Source of the DNA: Alcaligenaceae bacterium
Lineage (GTDB): Bacteria > Pseudomonadota > Gammaproteobacteria > Burkholderiales > Burkholderiaceae_B
DNA: 64,000 nt
Direction of reading: 5' to 3'
Assembly: GCA_013416395.1 (NCBI GenBank)
Contig: JACCEP010000010.1
Coordinates: forward strand, 62,001-126,000
The position numbers were made by a program, and so were the translations under genes. Shown here in pieces: positions 16,851 to 24,367 of this stretch (position 1 is its first letter; each line of letters starts with the position of its first letter). The notes under the pieces were generated by a model that had not been told where the DNA came from, did not search any database, and worked only from the letters and a program-made list of their open reading frames with translations.

Positions 16851-17888
16851 ATGCAAACAAACTTTCCGGCATCTGCGACAGATCAGCCGCAGATGGAACT
16901 CGTGTGCCCTGCAGGCAGTCTTCCTGCCCTTAAGGCAGCGGTCGACAACGGCGCAAACTGTGTGTATCTGGGCTTCAAAGATGCCACCAATGCGCGTAAT
17001 TTCGTTGGCCTCAATTTTGATGAGAAGGCCATCAACGAAGGCATACGGTATGCACACGAGCGCGGCTGCAAGGTCTTGCTGGCGCTAAATACCTACCCAC
17101 AGCCCTCAGGCTGGCAAATGTGGCGTGAGGCTGTCGATCGCGCGGCGGGTTCTGGCATAGACGCCATGATTGTGGCCGACCCGGGGTTGATGCAGTATGC
17201 ATGTGAGCGCCATCCTCACATGAGGTTGCACCTTTCGGTGCAGGGCTCGGCCACCAACCACGACGCCATCAATTTCTATCACAAGCATTTTGGTATATCG
17301 CGGGCCGTATTGCCGCGCGTACTTTCCATGCCACAGGTAGAGCAGCTCGCTGAAAACACACCGGTCGAAATAGAAGTTTTTGGCTTCGGCAGTCTGTGTG
17401 TCATGGTCGAAGGCCGTTGTGCGCTGTCGTCGTATGCCACGGGCGAGTCACCCAACACACATGGGGTTTGTTCACCTGCTAAAGCAGTACGCTGGCAAGA
17501 AACACCACAGGGGCTTGAGTCACGTCTTAACGGTGTGCTTATTGATCGTTATGACGATGGTGAAAACGCCGGCTACCCCACGCTGTGCAAAGGGCGCTTT
17601 GATGTGGCCCAAGAAAACTACTATGCCCTCGAAGAGCCAACCAGCCTTAACACGCTGGAGCTGTTGCCGCGATTGGCGCAAATTGGCGTGCGAGCTATCA
17701 AGATCGAAGGCCGTCAACGCAGTCCGGCCTATGTGGCGCAGGTTACGCGCGTGTGGCGTGAAGCCATAGATCAGTGCCTGGCCAATGCCGCACGCTATTC
17801 GGTCAAGCCGGTGTGGATGAGTGCGTTAAACAAGGTGGCCGAAGGGCAGCAGCATACCCTGGGTGCTTATCACCGGCCATGGAAGTAA
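16851..17888 (+). CDS. ubiU: UbiU, O2-independent ubiquinone hydroxylation protein (U32 peptidase family)
   Basis: This 345-residue U32-family protein carries cysteines C183, C190, C207 and C246. Their spacing (7, 17, 39) is exactly that of the 4Fe-4S ligands of E. coli UbiU. The U32 core motifs ELVCPAGSLPALKAAVDNGA and VFGFGSLCVMVEGRC are present. UbiU and UbiV form a heterodimer that, with UbiT, hydroxylates the ubiquinone ring in the absence of O2 using prephenate as oxygen donor. It stands upstream of ubiV in the same orientation. The N-terminal extension of about 14 residues is longer than in E. coli. Confidence 0.95.
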   Translation: MQTNFPASATDQPQMELVCPAGSLPALKAAVDNGANCVYLGFKDATNARNFVGLNFDEKAINEGIRYAHERGCKVLLALNTYPQPSGWQMWREAVDRAAGSGIDAMIVADPGLMQYACERHPHMRLHLSVQGSATNHDAINFYHKHFGISRAVLPRVLSMPQVEQLAENTPVEIEVFGFGSLCVMVEGRCALSSYATGESPNTHGVCSPAKAVRWQETPQGLESRLNGVLIDRYDDGENAGYPTLCKGRFDVAQENYYALEEPTSLNTLELLPRLAQIGVRAIKIEGRQRSPAYVAQVTRVWREAIDQCLANAARYSVKPVWMSALNKVAEGQQHTLGAYHRPWK

Positions 17889-18045
17889 CGCGGGCACGCG
17901 TCATCTGAGCAGGTCGTATGCGTTAAATGCAGTCGCGAGCCGGCAGGCTATGTCGGGTTGTGGCGATGTGGGGTGCTGGCCTGTGCCAGCCAGTGAACAA
18001 CAGGATGCAAAGTATGAAAAAATCCCAGGCCATCAGGAGTGACTC

Positions 18046-18933
18046 ATGAAGATCGCTCTGGGTCCCGTTCAGTATTATTGGTCGCGGGTGACCATGTTGC
18101 AGTTTTATGAAGCGATGTGCGAGGCACCGTTCGATATCGTCTATTTGGGCGAAACCGTATGTTCGCGCCGCCATGAACTACGCCTGCCAGACTGGCTGGA
18201 AGTTGCGCAGATGATGGCAGACGCCGGCAAAGAAGTGGTGCTCTCGACGCAGGTATTGCTAGAGTCTGGCAAAGACCTGAAAGACATGCGCAAGATCGCT
18301 GAAAATGGTCAGTTTCTGGTCGAGGCCAATGATATGGGGGCGGTCAACCGTATGGACGGGCTGCCCTTTGTTGCTGGGCCCTTCCTTAATATTTACAACA
18401 GCCCGGTGCTGCGCATTGTGTCTGACCTGGGTGCCAGGCGCTGGGTCATGCCGCTCGAAATGGGGGCTGCCGGCCTGGCCGAACTGCAACAAGACCGCCC
18501 CGAGGGCATGCAGACAGAGGTGTTTGCCTATGGCCGCATGCCACTGGCGTTTTCGGCCCGCTGTTTTACTGCACGCAATCGCAATATTCCCAAAGATGAC
18601 TGCCAGTATGTTTGTATGGATCACCCAGATGGCTTAATGCTAAACACGCGTGAAGGCCAGCCTTTTCTGGTGCTAAATGGTGTGCAAACCCAGTCGGCGC
18701 TTGTATACAACCTGATCCGCGAGGTTGACGCCTTGCGTGGCCAGGGGGTCGATGTATTACGCATTAGCCCGCAATCGCAGCACACGGCCGAGGTTATATC
18801 GTTGTTCCATCAGGCCATTCAGGGCAGTCTTGCCACGTCTTCCGCCTTCGACCAAATTATGCCCTTGATGCCGGCCGGTCCCTGTAATGGGTACTGGCAT
18901 GGCAAGCCCGGTCTTGAATACCGGGTTGCATAA
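18046..18933 (+). CDS. ubiV: UbiV, O2-independent ubiquinone hydroxylation protein (U32 peptidase family)
   Basis: This 295-residue protein has C39, C173, C186 and C190. The 13 and 4 spacings of the last three reproduce the C180/C193/C197 pattern of E. coli UbiV, and C39 is at the identical position. GGAG precedes the ATG. It is the partner of UbiU in anaerobic ring hydroxylation. It follows ubiU after 157 bases that contain a small hairpin near 17979-17992 but no gene. Confidence 0.95.
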   Translation: MKIALGPVQYYWSRVTMLQFYEAMCEAPFDIVYLGETVCSRRHELRLPDWLEVAQMMADAGKEVVLSTQVLLESGKDLKDMRKIAENGQFLVEANDMGAVNRMDGLPFVAGPFLNIYNSPVLRIVSDLGARRWVMPLEMGAAGLAELQQDRPEGMQTEVFAYGRMPLAFSARCFTARNRNIPKDDCQYVCMDHPDGLMLNTREGQPFLVLNGVQTQSALVYNLIREVDALRGQGVDVLRISPQSQHTAEVISLFHQAIQGSLATSSAFDQIMPLMPAGPCNGYWHGKPGLEYRVA

Positions 18934-18947
18934 CGAAAGGCACAGGT

Positions 18948-19565
18948 ATGTATCGTGGAGAAAAGTTCAACAGCATCAGCCATCTGGTTGGCGCTGCACT
19001 GGCGGCTATAGGTGCCGTGACCCTTATCGTCATGGCGTCTCTCACCGGCGACCCATGGAAGATCGTTAGCTTCAGTATTTATGGCGTAATGCTTTTAAGC
19101 CTGTATCTAACGTCAACGCTGTATCACAGCCTGCGTGGCCGGGCCAAACGTATTTGGTGCAAGTTTGACCACTGCGCCATCTACCTGCTGATTGCCGGAA
19201 GCTATACGCCGTTTGCGTTGGTAAGCCTGCGCGGGACATGGGGCTGGACGCTGTTTGGCGCTATTTGGAGCCTGGCCATATTGGGTATTGTTCAGGAGAT
19301 TTGGCTGGCCAAGGGCTTGCGCATACTGTCCCTGATCTTATATGTGTTGATGGGTTGGATGGCAGTGGTAGCAATTGGGCCCCTTATTAACGCGTTGACC
19401 TGGGACGGCTTTATCTGGCTCGCCGCTGGCGGTCTGTTTTATACCGTCGGCATTATTTTTTACGCCACTGACGAGAAGTGGCGATATGGGCATGGCGTCT
19501 GGCACCTGTTTGTATTGGGTGGAAGTGCTTGCCATTATTTTGCCGTGTTTAATTACGTGGCCTGA
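18948..19565 (+). CDS. Hemolysin III / PAQR-family membrane protein (TrhA/YqfA-like)
   Basis: This 205-residue, seven-helix protein shows the PAQR signature. It has S-x3-H in TSTLYHSLRGRAKRIW, D-x3-Y in KFDHCAIYLLIAGSYTPF, and a C-terminal HLFVLGGSACHYFAV, which together supply the three His and one Asp of the metal site. It starts 14 bases after ubiV and is followed 22 bases later by ubiT, so it is embedded in the quinone operon. Bacterial relatives (YqfA/TrhA) are linked to membrane fluidity. Why one sits between ubiV and ubiT is not known. Confidence 0.9.
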   Translation: MYRGEKFNSISHLVGAALAAIGAVTLIVMASLTGDPWKIVSFSIYGVMLLSLYLTSTLYHSLRGRAKRIWCKFDHCAIYLLIAGSYTPFALVSLRGTWGWTLFGAIWSLAILGIVQEIWLAKGLRILSLILYVLMGWMAVVAIGPLINALTWDGFIWLAAGGLFYTVGIIFYATDEKWRYGHGVWHLFVLGGSACHYFAVFNYVA

Positions 19566-19587
19566 TAACCTTTTGTTAGAGAAGCAC

Positions 19588-20073
19588 ATGAGCACTGGTG
19601 AACACGCTTTCCCCGCCGCAGCTGGCAAGCTGCTGTCGCGACTACCGGCTTACCCCGGCTCGCTGTTGTTTGTGACGGGGCTTAATCTGGCGCTCGCCAA
19701 GCATCTTCCCGAAGACACCCTGCGTGCGCTCGAAGGCCGCAAACTGCGCATATTGGCGCGTGACGTAGGGGTGGGTTTTGACTTTACCTGGCGCAATGGC
19801 AAGTTTTCAGCCATGCAGCCCGGTGGTGACGTTGCTCTGACCATCTCGGCGAGCACGCGTGATTTCTGGCTGATGGCACAACGCAAAGAAGACCCCGATA
19901 CGCTGTTTTTCAGTCGTCGTCTTTCTATGGAAGGCGATACTGAGCTTGGTCTGATGGTAAAAAATACGCTGGATGCCATCGACATGTCAGTGTTTACGCC
20001 TGCCAGCATGTTGCCGCAGGGCTTGCTGCAGCGTCTGCCGATGCCGCCGGGGTTCAGACGCTCGGGCAACTGA
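19588..20073 (+). CDS. ubiT: UbiT, SCP2-domain accessory factor of anaerobic ubiquinone synthesis
   Basis: The ATG at 19588 (MSTGEHAF) with AGAGAAG upstream gives 161 residues. The SCP2-like lipid-binding domain covers about residues 30-130 (ALEGRKLRILARDVGVGFDF; DVALTISASTRDFWLMAQRKEDPDTLFFSRRL). UbiT takes the place of the aerobic accessory factor UbiJ by presenting the hydrophobic intermediate to UbiU/UbiV. It is the last gene of the ubi cluster on the plus strand. Confidence 0.92.
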   Translation: MSTGEHAFPAAAGKLLSRLPAYPGSLLFVTGLNLALAKHLPEDTLRALEGRKLRILARDVGVGFDFTWRNGKFSAMQPGGDVALTISASTRDFWLMAQRKEDPDTLFFSRRLSMEGDTELGLMVKNTLDAIDMSVFTPASMLPQGLLQRLPMPPGFRRSGN

Positions 20074-20152
20074 TGTTCCCAGTTTGTTTCACACGCTAAG
20101 CCCCTCGTATTCAGAGGTTCGCCGAAGCGTACACCTCGGTGTTGCACGACCG

Positions 20153-20181
20153 GAAAAAAATCCGCGACATGACATCGCGGG
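20153..20181 (-). terminator. Rho-independent terminator after nrdG
   Basis: On the minus strand CCGCGA, a 7-base loop and TCGCGG are followed by ATTTTTTTCC. The hairpin lies 57 bases past the nrdG stop. Confidence 0.85.
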
Positions 20182-20237
20182 GGAAAAGCTGGGGGCCAGC
20201 GTGATCTGGCGTTTTAAAAGTGGGACGCCATTGAAAC

Positions 20238-21020
20238 CTAGGTTTTACGTAAAGTAAAAACGGGAAACATCCCTGACAGGCGTTCAACCAGTGCCGCGCT
20301 GGGGTAGTCGCGCACAGATCTGGTGTTAAGTGCTTCATCATTACAACCCACAGCACGAAATACCTGTAGTGCATAGTTTTTTACGCCCATGTTGGCGAGT
20401 TTGACTGCCAACGCCTCAAGCTCGCCTTCGGGCAGCAGGTCAGGGTGTGCCGTGGTGCGGCATTCATAAGCCACGCCGCTTGCCAGCACCTCTTTAAGGC
20501 AGGCTAATGCCGGCACGCCACTGTCGCGTATGCGTGTAATGCGCTCGTAGTCGGCAAAGCCGGCTTTAATGTCCAGGCCTATCCAGTCAAGCATGGGCAA
20601 CACGCTGCGCAGCCGGTCGGGGTGGGTGCCGCCACTGTGCAGGCCAATCTTAAAGCCTAATGCACGGGCTTCTAGTATGGCTTCAGCCAGGCACGGGTCC
20701 ATGGTGGGCTCACCGCCACTAAACACAACGGCATCGATCAGGCCTATGCGCCGCTCCAGCAAAGCACGTACGTCTTGCCAGCGCAGAGGGCTGTCGGAGG
20801 TGCGTGCCTGCAGGTGAGGGTTGTGGCAGTAACCACAGCGCCAAGGGCAACCCTGCACAAAGACAACAGCGGCCAGTTGGCCGGGGTAGTCGGTGGCCGT
20901 AAAAGGCGTGACGCCACCCACCTTCAGGCTACGATGACGCCCGGCCATAACGACCGGGCTGCTGTGTTGTGGCAGGGTGGCCTCAGGCAGCAATGAAGGC
21001 CTCTGTGTTTTGCCCGCCAT
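20238..21020 (-). CDS. nrdG: Anaerobic ribonucleotide reductase activating protein NrdG (radical SAM)
   Basis: This 260-residue protein has the radical-SAM cluster motif C58-x3-C62-x2-C65 (GCPWRCGYCHNPH) and the GGEPTM SAM-binding segment. It installs the glycyl radical on the class III reductase. The open frame overlaps the glycyl-domain gene by 38 bases; an internal ATG at 20948 would avoid this, and neither start has a clear ribosome-binding site. It is longer than E. coli NrdG (154 residues), as is common in the variant associated with ATP-cone-less NrdD proteins. Confidence 0.92.
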   Translation of the reverse strand: MAGKTQRPSLLPEATLPQHSSPVVMAGRHRSLKVGGVTPFTATDYPGQLAAVVFVQGCPWRCGYCHNPHLQARTSDSPLRWQDVRALLERRIGLIDAVVFSGGEPTMDPCLAEAILEARALGFKIGLHSGGTHPDRLRSVLPMLDWIGLDIKAGFADYERITRIRDSGVPALACLKEVLASGVAYECRTTAHPDLLPEGELEALAVKLANMGVKNYALQVFRAVGCNDEALNTRSVRDYPSAALVERLSGMFPVFTLRKT

Positions 21021-21222
21021 TGGGTGCCGTTACAGTTTGTGTGGCACCGAGTGCGACGGATTCACGAAAATACTTGCGCTCGTGAAACTCACCCTTCTTG
21101 CCGATGTTGAACGAAGACATAGGGCGGTGGTAGCCCATAACGCGCGTCCAGATCTCGCATGGCTGGCGCTCGTCGTCAGTAAGTGTGATGGTGGCGAGCT
21201 TGTCTTGCTGTGTAGTGTTCAT
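20983..21222 (-). CDS. Stand-alone glycyl-radical domain of class III ribonucleotide reductase
   Basis: This 79-residue protein consists almost entirely of the C-terminal glycyl-radical region of NrdD. RVMGYHRP places the radical glycine at G30 (compare RVCGYLG in E. coli and T4), and the conserved FNIGKKGE helix motif and basic HERKYF follow. AAGGAAT precedes the ATG. It lies between nrdD (stop at 21529) and nrdG. It must pair in trans with the NrdD barrel to hold the radical near the active-site Cys, as GrcA/YfiD does for pyruvate formate-lyase. Confidence 0.82.
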   Translation of the reverse strand: MNTTQQDKLATITLTDDERQPCEIWTRVMGYHRPMSSFNIGKKGEFHERKYFRESVALGATQTVTAPNGGQNTEAFIAA

Positions 21223-21528
21223 GAGAAATATTCCTTAAGTAAAAATTAGCATTGAAGAAAAAGAACGAATCGATGAAAAACCGATGAGGCGCCGCGCGTC
21301 GACGAAGGGCTACGAATCAACGAATCAACGAATCAACGAATCAACGAAGAACAATGAATTGGCAAAGAGCAATGAATTTACAAAGGCCAACAAGTTAACG
21401 AAGAACAACAAAATAGCGGGGCCAACAAGTTAACGAAGAACAACAAATTAACGAAGAGCAGCCAAGTGGCGGAGAGCGACAAATCGTTGAAGAGGCCAAG
21501 TTGATGGCAACGGTTGAATTGCGTGTGG
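21223..21528. repeat. Repeat-rich spacer between nrdD and the glycyl-domain gene
   Basis: No gene fits here. The spacer holds four perfect copies of CGAATCAA (21313-21344) and imperfect units of about 35 bases starting GGCCAACAAGTTAACGAAG at about 21385 and 21420, with further decayed copies up to about 21500. On the nrd transcript (minus strand) the spacer is pyrimidine-rich. No hairpin strong enough to be a terminator is evident. Confidence 0.75.
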
Positions 21529-23229
21529 CTACGCCGCTTCCCGAAGTTTTTTGGCCATGATCTCGTCGTCGCATTTGGGGCAGAAGTTGTGGCTGCCGCC
21601 CAGGTATCCGTGTACAGGGCAAATCGAGAATGTCGGCGTTACCGTGATATAGGGCAGGCGAAAACGGCTGAGCGCCCGCTTGACCAACAGCTTGCATGAC
21701 TCGGCAGTAGAAAGCGGCTCGGTCATGTACAGATGCAGTACGGTGCCCCCCGTGTATTTGCGCTGAAGATCGTCCTGACGCTCCAGGGCTTCAAAGGGGT
21801 CGTCGGTAAAGCCCACCGGAAGTTGCGACGAGTTGGTGTAGTAGGGCATTTCTGCAGTGCCGGCCTGCACAATGGCTGGATAGCGCTTGCGATCTTCCTT
21901 GGCAAAACGATAAGTGGTGCCTTCGGCCGGGGTTGCCTCAAGGTTGTACATATGGCCGGTTTCTTCCTGAAACGCCACCATGCGGGCGCGCACGTGGTCC
22001 AGCAGGCGTATGGCAAAGTCGTGCCCCCACTGACTGGTGATGTCTTGCTTGTCGCCGGTAAAGTTACGGATCATCTCGTTAATGCCGTTGACGCCGAGCG
22101 TTGAAAAATGGTTGCGCAGCGTGCCCAGATAGCGCTTGGTGTACGGGAACAGGCCGTCGTCCATCAGCTTTTGAATAATCTCGCGCTTGATCTCCAGGCT
22201 TTCTTTGCCCAGCAGCAATAAGGTATCAAGTCGGGCCAGCAGGGCGGCTTCGTCGCCCGCGTAAAGAAAGCCGAGCCGCGCGCAGTTAATGGTGACCACG
22301 CCTAATGACCCCGTTTGTTCGGCCGACCCAAACAAGCCGTTGCCGCGTTTGAGCAGTTCGCGCAGGTCAAGTTGCAGACGGCAGCACATGGACCGGATCA
22401 TATTCGGCTTGAGCTCTGAATTAATAAAGTTCTGAAAATACGGTAAGCCGTACTTAGCCGTCATTTCGAATAACCGGTGGGCGTTGGGGCTGTCCCAATC
22501 AAAATCTTCGGTAATGTTGTAGGTGGGGATGGGGAAGGTGAACACGCGCCCTTTGGCATCACCCGCCGTCATAACGTCAATGTAGGCCTCATTGATTATG
22601 TCCATTTCGGCCTGCAAATCACCGTAGGTAAAGTCGACCTCTTTGCCGCCAATCAGTGGAACCTGCTCGCGCAAGTCTTCAGGGCAAACCCAGTCAAAGG
22701 TGAGGTTGGTAAACGGGGTTTGCGTGCCCCAGCGCGATGGAACGTTCAGGTTGTAGATAAGTTCCTGCATATATTGACGTACTTCTTCGTAAGTCAGTTG
22801 GTCTACGCGCACGTAAGCTGCCATATAGGTGTCGAAGGAGCTGAACGCCTGGGCGCCCGCCCATTCATTTTGCATGGTGCCCAGAAAGTTGACGATCTGG
22901 CCGACGGCGCTCGACATATGGCGTGGAGGCCCAGACTCTACCTTGCCGGGTACGCCATTTAAGCCCTCGTTAAGCAGCGTACGCAGTGACCAGCCAGCGC
23001 AATAACCCGACAGCATGTCGAGATCATGAATATGCAGGTCGGCATCGCGGTGGGCCTGACCGATGGCAGGGGGGTAAACGTGGTCTAGCCAATAGTTGGC
23101 GATGACCTTGCCGGAAACGTTAAGAATCAGGCCGCCGAGCGAGTACCCCTGGTTGGCGTTGGCGTTAACGCGCCAGTCTATTTGCTCAAGATACTCGTTA
23201 ACCGACGATGCGACATCGATGCGGGTCAT
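21529..23229 (-). CDS. nrdD: Class III anaerobic ribonucleoside-triphosphate reductase, catalytic barrel (no ATP-cone, no glycyl domain)
   Basis: This 566-residue protein starts directly at the NrdD barrel (DWRVNANANQGYSL; HIHDLDMLSGYCAGW). It contains the active-site region IRSMCCRLQLDLREL and TGSLGVVTIN, and ends with the Zn-site cysteines CPVHGYLGGSHNFCPKC. The roughly 100-residue N-terminal ATP-cone of E. coli NrdD is absent, and the C-terminal glycyl-radical segment is encoded by the separate downstream gene. GGAG precedes the ATG. It makes dNTPs without O2. It is transcribed from a promoter flanked by two NrdR-like boxes. Confidence 0.93.
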   Translation of the reverse strand: MTRIDVASSVNEYLEQIDWRVNANANQGYSLGGLILNVSGKVIANYWLDHVYPPAIGQAHRDADLHIHDLDMLSGYCAGWSLRTLLNEGLNGVPGKVESGPPRHMSSAVGQIVNFLGTMQNEWAGAQAFSSFDTYMAAYVRVDQLTYEEVRQYMQELIYNLNVPSRWGTQTPFTNLTFDWVCPEDLREQVPLIGGKEVDFTYGDLQAEMDIINEAYIDVMTAGDAKGRVFTFPIPTYNITEDFDWDSPNAHRLFEMTAKYGLPYFQNFINSELKPNMIRSMCCRLQLDLRELLKRGNGLFGSAEQTGSLGVVTINCARLGFLYAGDEAALLARLDTLLLLGKESLEIKREIIQKLMDDGLFPYTKRYLGTLRNHFSTLGVNGINEMIRNFTGDKQDITSQWGHDFAIRLLDHVRARMVAFQEETGHMYNLEATPAEGTTYRFAKEDRKRYPAIVQAGTAEMPYYTNSSQLPVGFTDDPFEALERQDDLQRKYTGGTVLHLYMTEPLSTAESCKLLVKRALSRFRLPYITVTPTFSICPVHGYLGGSHNFCPKCDDEIMAKKLREAA

Positions 23230-23241
23230 GCTTACTCCGAT

Positions 23242-23257
23242 TTACTATATGTTGTGG
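23242..23257 (-). promoter_or_regulatory. NrdR box 1 (proximal) of the nrdD operon
   Basis: TTACTATATGTTGTGG matches the NrdR consensus ACACWATATATWGTGT at 12 of 16 positions and lies 13 bases upstream of the nrdD ATG. It starts 31 bases, about three helical turns, from the distal box. Confidence 0.7.
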
Positions 23258-23265
23258 TGTGACGA

Positions 23266-23294
23266 AGATTAATCACTAGATATAGTGTGGTCAA
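23266..23294 (-). promoter_or_regulatory. Predicted sigma-70 promoter of the nrdD operon
   Basis: On the minus strand TTGACC (23294-23289) and TAATCT (23271-23266) are separated by 17 bases. The distal NrdR box occupies the spacer, so NrdR binding would block RNA polymerase. Confidence 0.6.
23273..23288 (-). promoter_or_regulatory. NrdR box 2 (distal) of the nrdD operon
   Basis: TCACTAGATATAGTGT matches the NrdR consensus at 14 of 16 positions and is nearly palindromic. Paired NrdR boxes 31-32 bases apart are the known arrangement in nrd promoters of other bacteria. Confidence 0.8.
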
Positions 23295-23376
23295 GGAGTT
23301 GGTACGCTGAATCGTGTTTTGTTTGATCTGTCTTAAAGGCAGTGGCGAAGCACATGCAACAGCGCAAGAGAATAAG

Positions 23377-23545
23377 TAAATGAGCGAACGAATGAGTGGA
23401 CAAACGAGCGAATATGCGGACACGCGGACCGGCAACAGGGCAAACGGGCCATCACGCAACAGGGCAGCAGGGGAACGGCTCAACGGTTCAACTGGGCAAC
23501 AGGACAACAGGGCAACAGGACAACAGATCAGCAAGGCGATAAGAC
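23377..23545. repeat. Degenerate short tandem repeats upstream of nrdD
   Basis: From about 23377 the sequence repeats GAGCGAA/GCGGACA-like phrases. From about 23431 it repeats units of roughly 10 bases such as GGGCAACAGG and ACAACAGGGC. The translations seen here in several frames are repeat artefacts. No gene is apparent between the nrdD promoter region and the hairpin at 23585. Confidence 0.65.
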
Positions 23546-23584
23546 GGCAGGGCGACAGGTAAAAAGATTAAAGGGCAATGAACG

Positions 23585-23632
23585 AACGGCGCGCCTGACA
23601 CTGGACCGAGGTCCAGCGTCAGGCACGCCGTT
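23585..23632 (-). terminator. Long hairpin after the DUF2249 gene
   Basis: A stem of about 21 base pairs with two mismatches (AACGGCG and GCCTGAC arms on either side) spans 23585-23632, past the DUF2249 stop. On the minus strand it is followed after some bases by a T-rich tract. It probably insulates nrdD from the upstream gene. Confidence 0.65.
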
Positions 23633-23697
23633 GATACTGACTGCTCAGTGCTGAGCGAGATGAGAACCGTTACGTCAAGGCAAGGCTATAGGCGTTT

Positions 23698-23961
23698 TCA
23701 GGCAACAATTCCGAAATCAATCACAATCTCGCCTGGCTCGCGCGAGATATAGGTAATCTGGATAGCATCGCCGAAATGGCCCTGCAACTGCTGCAGCAGC
23801 GGAAGTGGGTCGTGATCATTGCAGAACCGCATGGTTTCGCCAGGTTGGAGCGCCGATAGCGCGCCGAAAATCGCAGCATGGCGGAAGCGCTTGGCGACGC
23901 CGCGTGCATCAAACGGGTAGACGGCTTCGTTAAACATTGGAACAGGGTTAGCGCTGGACAC
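23698..23961 (-). CDS. DUF2249 domain protein
   Basis: This 87-residue protein is a single DUF2249 domain (VYPFDARGVAKRFRHAAIFGALSALQPGETM, then FCNDHDPLPLLQQLQGHFGD). Such proteins are small TusA/SirA-like folds found next to anaerobic respiration, NO-stress and hemerythrin genes, but the DUF2249 Asp replaces the TusA Cys. Its position beside nrdD and upstream of the nrd promoter fits an anaerobic role. Biochemical function is unknown. Confidence 0.85.
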   Translation of the reverse strand: MSSANPVPMFNEAVYPFDARGVAKRFRHAAIFGALSALQPGETMRFCNDHDPLPLLQQLQGHFGDAIQITYISREPGEIVIDFGIVA

Positions 23962-24367
23962 AGTGGTTTCCTTTCAGAAAATTGGGTGAGCGTTATCGCT
24001 CAAGTGTGGGTGGGCGCAAGCGCTCACAAGCCTTGCCTGTCCCCGACGGCATGGGCACGTCGGGCTACAAATGCATGGTCATACGATTGTAGGGACAGTG
24101 CGGTCAAAAACCGATGAGAACCACATTGTCAGTATGGTCGCTGGCTTTGCGGTATGGGTGAAGTTCCGGCTGTTAACAAGGCACGGGGACAAGGGCAGGA
24201 GGCAGCACGCATGGCGCATTGGGGGGACAAACAGCGGGCAGCAGACAGCAGGAAGACACCCAGGTATTTTCAAGTAAAAGGTCTGAGTAACGTCTGCTTT
24301 TATCTCGAAAAAAATTAAAGTAAAGTACGACCTAAATTTAAACAACAATAAGTTGAGAACAAAAATA
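23962..24367. other. Gene-free divergent region between the DUF2249 gene and the autotransporter
   Basis: The left part holds a hairpin at 24042-24064 (CCCGACG, 9-base loop, CGTCGGG) and loosely repeated GGCAGGAGGCAGCA/GGGCAGCAGACAGCAGG phrases around 24190-24255. The last 80 bases before the autotransporter are strongly AT-rich and are the likely promoter. No open frame here looks real. Confidence 0.45.

Noticed and set aside
23323-23336. FNR-like site TTGATCTGTCTTAA upstream of nrdD
   Set aside because: Only 8 of 10 consensus positions match; its location about 70 bases upstream of the likely transcription start is compatible but not convincing.
23232-23562. Open frames on both strands upstream of nrdD
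   Set aside because: They translate the short tandem repeats into monotonous peptides and cross the promoter and NrdR boxes.
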